Assembly (NCBI GenBank): GCA_047618565.1
Contig: JBLHKW010000086.1
Coordinates: 1-22,022 of the forward strand
Length of the DNA stretch: 22,022 nt
From: JBLHKW01 sp047618565
GTDB taxonomy: Bacteria; Planctomycetota; UBA1135; GCA-002686595
Direction of reading: 5' to 3'
The position numbers and the translations under genes are program-made. Below, piece by piece: positions 1 to 7,563 of this stretch (position 1 is its first letter; each line of letters begins with the position of its first letter). The notes under the pieces are model-generated. The model searched no databases and was not told where the DNA came from. It saw only the letters and a list, made by a program, of their open reading frames with translations.

Positions 1-45
1 GCCGATGAAGCCGATGAAGCAGCCAAACCAATAACCCCCACGCAA

Positions 46-1092
46 TCACCCTCCCCCCAACGCCCCATCCAAGTGCCGCCACAACCGTGAATACGTCCCC
101 GCATTAGCAAATCCAACGAACCCCACAGCGGTCTCCGTATCGATCGGAAACGCCAACGCCTCTCCATCCAGGGAGCGGAGCACGCAGCCGGCCTCTTCTG
201 CGCAGAGCAATGCGCCGGCGACGTCGTAGGGCTTGGACGCGATCGTCGTCATGCCATCTCGGCGTGCGATCCAGGCGCGTGCGTCGACGATCATGCGGTA
301 GGTGCCCAGGGCTAGCAGGACCAGCTGGCCGGCGTTGGAGATGTACTGGTCGTCGTAGCAGCTGCGCACGTTGGCACCTTCATCGCGGGCCAGGCGGGCG
401 AAGAAGTCTGCTTGCACGGCGGCCATCGCCGGGCGTTGGTCGTGCATGTACGAGAAGAACGGGAAGTAGCCGTTGTCCGCTCGGTCGTCGGCGTCGCTGA
501 CCAGTGGCGACGTTGCTGTCCTGGAGCCAACTTCCTCCTGTAACGGGTCCGTTCGCAGCGTGCAGCCGGCGCCGCGCATGGCTTTGACGGTCCGGTACAG
601 GGCGGCGCGGGAGTCCGGGATCTCGCCTACCAGGCCCAGGCTGACGTCGGCGTATTCTGGCTGGGTGGGGCCGGGGGCGCAGAAGGAGATGACCGTCCAG
701 GCGGAGCGCAGGTCGGCCATGAGGTTGCGGGTGCCGTCGATCGGGTCCACGGCGATGCGTGGGCCGCCGTGATCGAAGCCGGGCAGTTCGCGGGTCGTGT
801 TCGCACCGGGGGGGGCGGGGCCTCGATGGCGCCAGCCAGCGTCCTCTGTCATGAGCGAGATCGGGGCCTCACGGGCGCGCTCCTCGAGCCAGGCGCTCAG
901 GACCTGCTCGGTGGGCTCATCGAGGCCGAAGGTCACGTCGCCGGCGCCCTGGCCAATCGGTCGATCGACGTGCTCCAGCTGGCCGGACGCGTGCGCTGAG
1001 GCCATGGCGCTGCGCGCGGCGTGACGGATGCGTTCTGCCAGGTCCTCCAGATGGGGAGTCCAGAACCGCTCATAGTCGAGGTTCGTGTCCAT
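46..1092 (-). CDS. Inositol monophosphatase-family phosphatase
   Basis: Predicted Mg2+-dependent phosphatase of the inositol monophosphatase/CysQ/fructose-1,6-bisphosphatase superfamily, 348 aa and probably cytoplasmic. Metal-binding motifs are visible: TEDAG (residues 82-86), DPIDGTRN (116-123) and the C-terminal PYDVAGALLCAEEAG (288-302), whose Asp290 matches the second metal-site Asp of the family. It is longer than the usual 260-280 aa, mainly because of sequence between residues 90-112 and 175-250, so the substrate cannot be inferred. Inositol phosphate, PAP and sugar bisphosphates are all possible. ATG start at 1092, with no clear Shine-Dalgarno site. It is divergent from trxB, with a 96-bp gap. 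The family call is firm; the specific activity is not. Confidence 0.85.
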   Translation of the reverse strand: MDTNLDYERFWTPHLEDLAERIRHAARSAMASAHASGQLEHVDRPIGQGAGDVTFGLDEPTEQVLSAWLEERAREAPISLMTEDAGWRHRGPAPPGANTTRELPGFDHGGPRIAVDPIDGTRNLMADLRSAWTVISFCAPGPTQPEYADVSLGLVGEIPDSRAALYRTVKAMRGAGCTLRTDPLQEEVGSRTATSPLVSDADDRADNGYFPFFSYMHDQRPAMAAVQADFFARLARDEGANVRSCYDDQYISNAGQLVLLALGTYRMIVDARAWIARRDGMTTIASKPYDVAGALLCAEEAGCVLRSLDGEALAFPIDTETAVGFVGFANAGTYSRLWRHLDGALGGG

Positions 1093-1142
1093 GGTGGCTT
1101 TGTCTGGCTGCCCCTTGTCCGGCTGCTGTGTCGACGGGCCGG

Positions 1143-1170
1143 TTGTGCTGGGCCGCTGGCGTCCTAAACT
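1143..1170 (+). promoter_or_regulatory. Candidate sigma70-type promoter for trxB
   Basis: TTGTGC (1143-1148), a 16-nt spacer and TAAACT (1165-1170) lie in the divergent gap. They would start transcription about 12 nt before the trxB ATG at 1189. The match to consensus is partial, and there is no Shine-Dalgarno site before either candidate start. Confidence 0.28.
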
Positions 1171-1188
1171 ACCCGGCCATCAACCCCC

Positions 1189-2145
1189 ATGCCCATCTCG
1201 AATCCCATGAGCGAAGTGCGAAACGTCATCATCATCGGCTCCGGCCCGGCCGGCTACACCGCGGCCATCTATGCCGCGCGCGCCAACCTGAAGCCGATGC
1301 TCTTTCAGGGCATGCAGCCCGGCGGGCAGCTGACCATTACCAACGACGTCGAGAACTACCCAGGTTACCCCGACGGCGTGCTGGGTCCGGCCATGATGGA
1401 GGACTTCCAGAAGCAGGCCGAGCGCTTCGGTACGGACATCAAGTTCGAGGAGATCACCAAGGTCGACTTCTCGAAGCGCCCCTTCACCCTCGACACCGAC
1501 TTCGGCAGCCATCAGGCGCACGCGGTGATCATCTCGACCGGCGCCAGCGCGCGCTTGCTGGGACTCGAGTCGGAGACCAAGCTCATGGGCCACGGTGTGT
1601 CGGCCTGCGCGACCTGCGACGGTGCTTTCTTCCCCGACAAGGAAGTCCTCGTCGTGGGTGGCGGCGACACGGCCATGGAGGAAGCTCAGTACCTGACGCG
1701 TTTCGCCAGCAAGGTGACCGTGGTGCACCGACGCGAGGAGTTCCGCGCCTCCAAGATCATGGTCGATCGCGCGCGGGCCAACCCCAAGATCGAGTGGGCG
1801 TTGAATCGCGGCGTGACGGACATCCACGCCGGCGAGTCGGGCAAGGTGGTCGCGGCGACGTTGACCGACCCGCGCTCCGGAGAAGAGCAGCGCGTCGAGA
1901 CCGATGGCGTGTTCATGGCGATTGGCCACACGCCGAACTCGAGCATCTTCAAGGGTCAGATCGACCTCGACGACAACGGCTACATCAAGGTCACCAAGGG
2001 CACCTACACCACAGTGGACGGCGTCTTTGCCTGCGGTGACGTCATGGATCACGTCTATCGCCAGGCGGTGACCGCGGCCGGCACCGGGTGCATGGCGGCG
2101 ATCGATGCCGAGCGCTGGCTCGAGTCCCAGGGGCACGGCGGTTGA
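1189..2145 (+). CDS. trxB: Thioredoxin reductase (NADPH)
   Basis: FAD-dependent, low-molecular-weight thioredoxin reductase, which passes electrons from NADPH to thioredoxin in the cytoplasm. It is 318 aa, normal for the family. Motifs run in the expected order: FAD-binding GSGPAG (17-22), the redox-active CATC (140-143), NADP-binding GGGDTA (157-162) with HRR (180-182), and the C-terminal FAD motif ACGDVMD (281-287) followed by RQAVTAAGTGCMAA. The start could be the ATG at 1189 or the one at 1207 (MSEVRN), which begins closer to the first beta strand; neither has a clear ribosome binding site. The stop overlaps the TTG start of the downstream SDR gene, so the two are probably cotranscribed. 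Confidence 0.96.
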   Translation: MPISNPMSEVRNVIIIGSGPAGYTAAIYAARANLKPMLFQGMQPGGQLTITNDVENYPGYPDGVLGPAMMEDFQKQAERFGTDIKFEEITKVDFSKRPFTLDTDFGSHQAHAVIISTGASARLLGLESETKLMGHGVSACATCDGAFFPDKEVLVVGGGDTAMEEAQYLTRFASKVTVVHRREEFRASKIMVDRARANPKIEWALNRGVTDIHAGESGKVVAATLTDPRSGEEQRVETDGVFMAIGHTPNSSIFKGQIDLDDNGYIKVTKGTYTTVDGVFACGDVMDHVYRQAVTAAGTGCMAAIDAERWLESQGHGG

Positions 2146-2918
2146 GCGCCGGACGCCTCGACGGCCGCCACGTGGTCGTGACCGGTGCCGGTACCGGGAT
2201 CGGCCAGGCGATCGCCAGGCGCCTTGCGAGTGAGGGTGCGCGGCTGTCGATCCTGGCCAGGGATGTGTCGCGCCTGGAGAGCACGGCGCAGGAGCTGGGC
2301 GACGTCGTGCGCGTGTTTCCGTGCGACATCCGCGAGCGTGAGGCCGTCGACGCGGCCTTCGCTCTGCTGGCCCAGGCGCACGGGCCGATATTTGGGCTGG
2401 TGGCGAACAGCGGCATCGGTGGCCCGAACGAGCCCGGCCCGCAGGACCGTTTCGACGATCTCGTGGCGACCAACCTGACCGGGACCTACCTGTGTTTCCG
2501 CGCGGCGCAGCGGCACCTGCTCGAGCCCGCGACCGGTACGCGGCACCTGATCGCGGTCTCGTCCATCCTCGCGCGCATCGGCGTGCCGGGCTACACGGGC
2601 TACTGCGCCTCGAAGGCCGGGATCCTGGGGCTCGCGCGTGCCCTCGCCGCCGAGTTGGCGCCGAGCGATGTCCAGGTCAACGCACTGTGCCCCGGCTGGG
2701 TGGACACGGCCATGGCCCACGAGGGGATCGCGGGCATGGCCAGTGCGATGGGCGTCTCCGAAAAGGCAGCCCTCGGTATTGCGATGACGCAGGTGCCCCT
2801 GGGCCGCATGAGTCAGCCCGAGGACGTCGCCGGGATGGTGGCGTGGTTGCTCTCTGCGGACGCGCGCGGGGTGACGGGGCAGGCGCTGGACATGAACGGC
2901 GGCGCGTTCATGTCGTGA
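2142..2918 (+). CDS. Short-chain dehydrogenase/reductase (SDR)
   Basis: Classical SDR oxidoreductase, 258 aa when started at the TTG at 2142, which overlaps the trxB stop (TTGA). This start puts the first Rossmann strand at residue 10, as usual. The same frame also has an ATG at 2088, but that would place 18 residues inside trxB. Motifs: cofactor site TGAGTGIG (14-21), NSGIG (89-93, in place of NNAG), Asn111, catalytic Ser140/141, Tyr154 and Lys158 in YCASK, and PGWVDT (184-189). The overall form resembles FabG-like 3-oxoacyl or 3-hydroxyacyl reductases. The substrate is unknown, and coupling to trxB does not prove a joint role. It converges on rho with a 16-bp gap. Confidence 0.9.
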   Translation: MSAGRLDGRHVVVTGAGTGIGQAIARRLASEGARLSILARDVSRLESTAQELGDVVRVFPCDIREREAVDAAFALLAQAHGPIFGLVANSGIGGPNEPGPQDRFDDLVATNLTGTYLCFRAAQRHLLEPATGTRHLIAVSSILARIGVPGYTGYCASKAGILGLARALAAELAPSDVQVNALCPGWVDTAMAHEGIAGMASAMGVSEKAALGIAMTQVPLGRMSQPEDVAGMVAWLLSADARGVTGQALDMNGGAFMS

Positions 2919-2940
2919 GGCTGCCGGCCCCGGCTCAGCC
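2919..2940. terminator. Small GC hairpin between convergent SDR and rho genes
   Basis: GGCTG (2919-2923) pairs with CAGCC (2936-2940), and CCGG/CCGG pairs inside with a 2-nt bulge. It spans the 16-bp gap and the rho stop. There is no T-run on either strand, so it is only a weak bidirectional terminator candidate. Confidence 0.25.
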
Positions 2941-4401
2941 GCCGATCGACATCAAGAACTCGCCGTTGACGCTCGTCTTCTTCATCTTCTGGATGAGCAT
3001 CTCCATGGCCTCGACCGGGTCGAGTTCATTGAGGACCTTGCGCAGCATCCAGACCCGTTCGATCTCCTCCGGGGTGAAGAGCAGCTCTTCCTTACGGGTA
3101 CCCGAACGGTTGATATCGACGGCCGGGAAGATGCGCCGGTCGGAGAGGCGTCGGTCGAGCACCAGCTCCATGTTGCCGGTGCCCTTGAACTCCTCGAAGA
3201 TGACCTCGTCCATCTTGGACCCGGTCTCGATCAGGGCCGTGCCCAGAATCGTGAGCGAGCCACCGTCCTCGAGGTTGCGCGCCGCGCCAAAGAAGCGCTT
3301 GGGCATCTGCAGCGCGGTCGCTTCGAGACCACCCGAGAGAAGCTTGCCGTTGCTCGGCGCCTCGACGTTGGCGGCGCGTGCCAGGCGCGTGATCGAGTCG
3401 AGCAGGATGACGACATCTTCGCCGGCCTCGACCATGCGCTTGGCCTTGTCGATCACCATCTGAGCCACTTGCAGGTGGCGCGATGCCGGCTCGTCAAAGG
3501 TAGAGCTGATGACCTCAACGCGTTCACCCATGACCGTTCGGCGGAAGTCGGTCACCTCTTCGGGGCGTTCGTCGACCAGCAGGATGATCAGATGCACATC
3601 GGAGGCATTGGTCACGATCGACTTGGCGAGCATCTGTAGCAGGACCGTTTTGCCCGTCCGCGGCGGAGCCACGATCAGGCCGCGTTGACCGCGACCGATG
3701 GGGGTGATCAGGTCCACGATGCGCATCTCGAGGGGATTGTCCGCGGTGCCCTCGAGCATGATGCGCTCGTCCGGGTAGAGCGGGACGAGTTCCTTGAATG
3801 GCGTCCGGCCGCGAGCTTTCTCGGGTTTCTGGCCGTCGATCGTGAGCACGTCCCACAGGCAGAGGTACTTCTCGCCCTCCCTGATCACGCGTAGGGGACC
3901 GGTGATCGTCATGCCACGCTCGAGGCCATAGCGCTCGATCAGCGACTGCGGTACGAAGGCGTCCTCCGGGGCTGGCATGTAATCCTGTGCCGCGGAGCGC
4001 ATGAAGACGTGGCCGCCCGCGCCCGCGTCCAGGATGCCCTCGGTGATCACGGGCAGGTGGGCCTGCAGGCGATGGGTCGTGATCTGCCAGATGGCGTCGC
4101 GCCGGTTGCGGCCCTCGAATTCCGGCACCTTCTCCTTGTTGCCGAGATCGTGCATCTCGGAGATGGTCATCGCCAGCAAGGCACAATGGTCGACGGACTT
4201 GGGCTTGGTGCGCTTCTTGTACGGCGGCAGAGCGGCGACGAGTTCGTCGTACTCCTCCTGGTTGAGGTCCGCAGGTAGCGCATCGAAGTCGATGAACGCG
4301 TCGGCCCCCCGCGCTTGCTGATACTGCGGTTTTTGCTTGAACGGCTTGCCGTGCTTGGCCTGCTTGCCGTACGGACGCTTCTTCTTCAGCTGATTCGCCA
4401 T
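2935..4401 (-). CDS. rho: Transcription termination factor Rho
   Basis: Hexameric RNA-dependent ATPase that ends transcription. It is 488 aa, against about 420 in E. coli. Residues 1-30 form a Lys/Gln-rich basic extension. Residues 70-118 look like the Rho N-terminal helical region. The OB/cold-shock RNA-binding part begins near 120, where the usual GFGF RNP1 core reads GGHVF (129-133). The ATPase core is fully conserved: GRGQRGLIV (237-244), Walker A APPRTGKT (245-252), DERPEEVTD (277-285), the STFDEPASRH Q-loop region (300-309), Walker B LLDSITRLARA (333-343), and the EEFKGTGNMEL and SGTRKEELL segments. ATG start at 4401. It lies 24 bp downstream of coaE on the same strand, a likely operon. 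Confidence 0.97.
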   Translation of the reverse strand: MANQLKKKRPYGKQAKHGKPFKQKPQYQQARGADAFIDFDALPADLNQEEYDELVAALPPYKKRTKPKSVDHCALLAMTISEMHDLGNKEKVPEFEGRNRRDAIWQITTHRLQAHLPVITEGILDAGAGGHVFMRSAAQDYMPAPEDAFVPQSLIERYGLERGMTITGPLRVIREGEKYLCLWDVLTIDGQKPEKARGRTPFKELVPLYPDERIMLEGTADNPLEMRIVDLITPIGRGQRGLIVAPPRTGKTVLLQMLAKSIVTNASDVHLIILLVDERPEEVTDFRRTVMGERVEVISSTFDEPASRHLQVAQMVIDKAKRMVEAGEDVVILLDSITRLARAANVEAPSNGKLLSGGLEATALQMPKRFFGAARNLEDGGSLTILGTALIETGSKMDEVIFEEFKGTGNMELVLDRRLSDRRIFPAVDINRSGTRKEELLFTPEEIERVWMLRKVLNELDPVEAMEMLIQKMKKTSVNGEFLMSIGG

Positions 4402-4425
4402 GGGTGCCGGGCTGTCGGACTCTCG

Positions 4426-5076
4426 TTATGAGTGGTTGCGGGGAGCGTCCAGGATGTCGCGTATGGCGACCTCGAGTTCCGCGAGCGTTCCCTCGTTGGA
4501 GACGACGAAGTCTGCCCGTCGTCGCTTCTGGTCGAGTGGTAGCTGGGCGGCTTCGCGGCGAGCGACCTCGCCTGCGGCCCACCCGCGTGATGCCTGGGCC
4601 CGTCGCTCGCGTTCTTGCTGTGAAACTTCGACGAAGATCAGGACGTCGCACTCTGCGGCGTATCCGTGCTCGGCGTCGTTCTCTAGCAGCAGGGGGACGT
4701 CGAGCACGATCCGCTCGGCGCCCCGCGCACGCGCGCTGGCCATTTCGGCGGTGATCCTCTCACGAACTCGCGGATGGATCCAGCTTTCGAGCAGGGCGCG
4801 TGCGGCCGGGTCGTCGAAGACGCGCCCGGCGATCCAGGCTCGGTCGCTCCTTCCATCCTCTCCAACGGCTTGCGGACCCAGCTCAGCGACCAGTTGGGCC
4901 TGCACCTCGGGGCTGTTCAGGGCCTCGTGGGCCAGGGCGTCGGCCGACAGGATCAGCCCGTCCGGGCCGGCCAGAAGGCTCGCAACCTCGGACTTGCCGG
5001 AGGCAATGCCTCCCAGGACACCATAAACGGCGGTCTGTGGGTTGGGGGTCGCGGTCGGGGGCAAGCGAGGCCTCAA
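4426..5076 (-). CDS. coaE: Dephospho-CoA kinase
   Basis: Last step of coenzyme A synthesis: ATP-dependent phosphorylation of dephospho-CoA. It is 216 aa, normal for CoaE. The P-loop is GGIASGKS (22-29), followed by SADALAHEAL as the DADxxAR-like segment, WIHPRVRERI as the conserved LHP motif region, and LDVPLLLEN as the VPLLxE motif. The CoA-side helices with several arginines follow. No ATG or GTG lies upstream in frame before a stop, so the start is probably TTG at 5076 or TTG at 5064. The first 15 residues are Pro-rich and may not be translated. It is followed 24 bp later by rho. Confidence 0.93.
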   Translation of the reverse strand: MRPRLPPTATPNPQTAVYGVLGGIASGKSEVASLLAGPDGLILSADALAHEALNSPEVQAQLVAELGPQAVGEDGRSDRAWIAGRVFDDPAARALLESWIHPRVRERITAEMASARARGAERIVLDVPLLLENDAEHGYAAECDVLIFVEVSQQERERRAQASRGWAAGEVARREAAQLPLDQKRRRADFVVSNEGTLAELEVAIRDILDAPRNHS

Positions 5077-5236
5077 AATTGGGGGAAACCGGGGGCGGTG
5101 GGGGCGGTACTCGGGGGGTATCCAGTACCCAATGGACGCGGCGGGGACCCGTCCTGGCCTGGCCCGCGCCGGTCCAAGCTACCGACACAGGACAGGTTAG
5201 GGCGACACTCGCTGCGGTCAAGACGGTCGATTTCCC

Positions 5237-5266
5237 TTGTCGTTCAGGGGCCCCTTCGGTTATCAA
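5237..5266 (+). promoter_or_regulatory. Candidate promoter in the 280-bp coaE/coiled-coil gene gap
   Basis: TTGTCG (5237-5242), an 18-nt spacer and TATCAA (5261-5266) lie about 90 bp before the gene at 5357. Each box matches 4 of 6 consensus bases. A GGGGCCCC palindrome (5247-5254) sits in the spacer. The rest of the divergent gap 5077-5356 holds G-rich runs and nothing I can name. Confidence 0.27.
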
Positions 5267-5356
5267 GATGCGCCCTTTTGAGGCACTGGGCGCCCTCGGA
5301 TACTGGATCTAGCCCGAAGCCCACCCCCCCCTTGCCCCCATCTCGGTCCGAGACCC

Positions 5357-6604
5357 ATGACCAAGCGTTCTCAACGCGGAGCGGCCCGCATCAGCGCCGT
5401 GTGGATGATCGGTGTGATCGTCCTGTTCTTCGTCGCCATGGCGTTTGGTTACATCTCCCAACAGGATTTGACCAACGCCGAGGCCAGGCTCGCCGGCGCC
5501 GTCGCGAGCGAGGCTGACTCCGTCGCCCGCGCGGACGTGGAGGCCAAGCGATCCCTGGACATCACCAAGGTGCTCGGTTTCGCCCCGAAGGACGAGATCG
5601 GTGCGCGTGCGAACCTGACGGCCGCGGCCGAGGGATTCGGCGCCCTGAAGGCGACCTTCTCCGACATCGACGACAGCGTGACGACCTTCGCGGAGACCGT
5701 GCCGCTCGTCGTCGCCCAGTACGCCGCCAAGGGCCGCGAGATCGAGACGTTGAACAGTCAGATCTCGACGTTGCGCAGCGAGCGCGACGCGGCGCGCAGC
5801 TCGCTGAACGATGTCACCGCAGCCAAGGATGGTGAGATCCGCGACCTGCAGAGTCAGCTGACCGACGCGACCAACGCGGCGCGCGACATGCAGACCGAGC
5901 TCGAGGAGCGCGTGGCATCGGTCACCGCCGATCGCAACGACCGCGACAACCAGCTGCGCTCCGCACGGGGCGAGCTGCAAGACAGCCAGCGTGACCTCTA
6001 CGAGGAGCAGCAGGCTGCCACGTCCCGTTTCAAGCAGCTCAGCAAGCTTCTGGCCTTCACCAAGGAACCCAGCAAGCCCGATGGCGTGATTCTCGCGGCC
6101 TCCAACGATCTCGGCCTGGCTTGGATCAACCTCGGCCGGGTCAACCGTCTCAAGCGCGGCATGCGCTTCGACGTGGTGTCTGGCCAGGCCAACTCCGACA
6201 CGCACAAGGGTGTGATCGAAGTGACCCAGGTCGACGATACGCGCGCCGAGGTGCGCATGATCGACGTCACCGATCCCTTCGACCCGATCGTGACCGACGA
6301 CCAGATCGTCAACCCGCTCTACGACCCGACGGGCGTCCGCAACGCGGTCCTGATCGGCCGTTTCTCCGCGCGCTACAACGAGAAGGAGCTGCGGCTCCTG
6401 CTCGACGAGATCGGCGTCGCGGTGCAGAAGCGCATCGACAACGACTCGGCCTACCTGATCGTGGGCGAGGCCCTCTACCAGGATGAGAACGGCGAGGCCT
6501 ACGAAGAGCCGGTCCAGCCCTCGGAGCTGCCCGAGTACAAGCAGGCGCAGGCCAAGGGCGTTCAGATCGTCTCGATCCGCGAGCTCGAGAGCTTCTTCAA
6601 GTAG
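5357..6604 (+). CDS. Membrane-anchored coiled-coil protein with FlgT_C-like and BRCT-like C-terminal regions
   Basis: Uncharacterised protein of 415 aa. A basic N-terminus (MTKRSQRGAAR) precedes one hydrophobic segment (about 13-32), which should anchor it in the inner membrane. Residues 125-235 are a long heptad-rich coiled coil (Glu/Arg/Gln/Leu). Residues 241-325 (GVILAASNDLG, INLGRVNRLKRGMRFDV, then GVIEVTQV) resemble the small beta domain found at the C-terminus of flagellar protein FlgT. Residues 328-415 follow the BRCT pattern seen in NAD-dependent DNA ligase: NAVLIGRF, a helix ELRLLLDEIGV, SAYLIVGEA, YKQAQAKGVQIVS, ELESFF. I could not assign a function. The domain resemblances come from pattern recognition alone. 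It is probably a single-gene transcript ending at the hairpin at 6642-6678. Confidence 0.85.
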   Translation: MTKRSQRGAARISAVWMIGVIVLFFVAMAFGYISQQDLTNAEARLAGAVASEADSVARADVEAKRSLDITKVLGFAPKDEIGARANLTAAAEGFGALKATFSDIDDSVTTFAETVPLVVAQYAAKGREIETLNSQISTLRSERDAARSSLNDVTAAKDGEIRDLQSQLTDATNAARDMQTELEERVASVTADRNDRDNQLRSARGELQDSQRDLYEEQQAATSRFKQLSKLLAFTKEPSKPDGVILAASNDLGLAWINLGRVNRLKRGMRFDVVSGQANSDTHKGVIEVTQVDDTRAEVRMIDVTDPFDPIVTDDQIVNPLYDPTGVRNAVLIGRFSARYNEKELRLLLDEIGVAVQKRIDNDSAYLIVGEALYQDENGEAYEEPVQPSELPEYKQAQAKGVQIVSIRELESFFK

Positions 6605-6641
6605 GCTCTGCTGGCCGCCAGCGCGACCGGAATTCATGAAT

Positions 6642-6678
6642 ATGGGCGGCCTCCCACGAGCGTTGGGAGGCCGCCCAT
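6642..6678 (+). terminator. Perfect 15-bp hairpin after the coiled-coil gene
   Basis: The arms 6642-6656 and 6664-6678 are exactly complementary (ATGGGCGGCCTCCCA and its reverse complement), with a 7-nt loop. It starts 38 nt after the stop at 6604 and is followed by TTTCAAAA, which is a weak U-tract. The likely role is terminator for the upstream gene. The 3' arm contains GGAGG (6666-6670), the only good Shine-Dalgarno-like sequence before the upstream tatC start. Confidence 0.6.
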
Positions 6679-6684
6679 TTCAAA

Positions 6685-7563
6685 ATGCCCATGAATGAGG
6701 ACCCCGAGTCGATCGAGGACTCTCGGATGTCCCTTGCGGACCATCTGGCCGAGTTGCGGACCCGCGTCATGCGGTCCGTCATCGCGATAGGGCTCGTGTT
6801 CGTGGTCGCGTGGACCTTCCACGAGACCCTGGCGGACTGGGTATTCCAGCCCTACGAGCGCGCTGCGGCCATGCTCAACGAGGAGCTGGGCGAGCGTTTT
6901 GACGCCCACGTCGAGCAGGACCCGACGCGCTGGGAGGAGTTCTTCACGAGTGAGGACCCGGACCAGCGCGAGGTGCGCGTCGAGCTGCGCGTGCCGGAGA
7001 AGATGCGCGGGGATGCCGCCTCGCAGGGCTTCTTCTTCTACATGCGCGTCTGCTTCATGTTCGCGCTGTTCTTCGGCGGGCCCGTGCTGTTGTGGCAGAT
7101 GTGGCAGTTCATCGCCGCCGGCCTGTACAAGCGCGAGCGGAACCTGACCATGCGCTACTTCCCGCTCAGCGTCCTGCTGTTCGTGTCGGGCGTACTGTTC
7201 GGGTACTTCATGATGGTGCCCTACGCGCTGTACTTCCTGGCGCGTATGACGCTCGAACAGATCCACTACTGGGAGAGCATCGACAACTACTGGTCGTTCC
7301 TCACCAGCCTGACACTGGCCCTCGGGGCGGTCTTTCAGTTGCCCGTGGTGATGCTTGGGCTTACCCGGCTTGGGCTCGCGGGCCCGGCACAGTTCTCGGC
7401 CTATCGGGGACACTTCATCGTGGTGGCTCTGGTGATGGCGGCCGTGCTGACGCCCCCGGATCCGTTCACCCAGATGCTGATGGCGATTCCGATGGTCGTG
7501 CTCTACGAGTTCGGCAATCTGATGTCGCGCAGGGTGCCGGTTTCCGAGGCATCCACGGAATGA
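6685..7563 (+). CDS. tatC: Sec-independent protein translocase TatC
   Basis: Core receptor of the twin-arginine translocase in the inner membrane; it binds RR signal peptides of folded cargo. It is 292 aa with six predicted transmembrane segments. Family hallmarks: MSLADHLAELRTR (15-27), LYKRER (147-152, with the conserved Glu of the signal-peptide site), FGYFMMVPYAL (172-182) and LTPPDPFTQ (255-263). The first periplasmic loop (about 50-118) is enlarged and acidic, some 40 residues longer than in E. coli TatC. Candidate starts are ATG at 6685, 6691 and 6727; the last has GAGGA 7 nt upstream and begins at the conserved MSL. No tatA or tatB is in the window. The stop overlaps the cinA start (ATGA). 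Confidence 0.95.
   Translation: MPMNEDPESIEDSRMSLADHLAELRTRVMRSVIAIGLVFVVAWTFHETLADWVFQPYERAAAMLNEELGERFDAHVEQDPTRWEEFFTSEDPDQREVRVELRVPEKMRGDAASQGFFFYMRVCFMFALFFGGPVLLWQMWQFIAAGLYKRERNLTMRYFPLSVLLFVSGVLFGYFMMVPYALYFLARMTLEQIHYWESIDNYWSFLTSLTLALGAVFQLPVVMLGLTRLGLAGPAQFSAYRGHFIVVALVMAAVLTPPDPFTQMLMAIPMVVLYEFGNLMSRRVPVSEASTE

Noticed and set aside
1..45. Direct repeat GCCGATGAA GCCGATGAA at the window edge
   Set aside because: Only two 9-bp copies at the very edge; too little sequence to tell whether it is the end of a gene or a repeat array.
1180..2136. Long open frame opposite trxB on the minus strand (318 codons)
   Set aside because: It is the antisense shadow of a clear trxB with all motifs. 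Its product is His/Gly/Val-rich with no recognisable domain; long antisense frames are common in GC-rich genes.
5309..6637. 442-codon open frame antisense to the coiled-coil gene
   Set aside because: Leu/Val/Gly/Arg-rich shadow covering the whole sense gene; no start context and no domain.
7092..7559. Upstream extension of cinA inside tatC
   Set aside because: The frame is open by chance within tatC. CinA homology begins just after the ATG at 7560, which forms the ATGA overlap.
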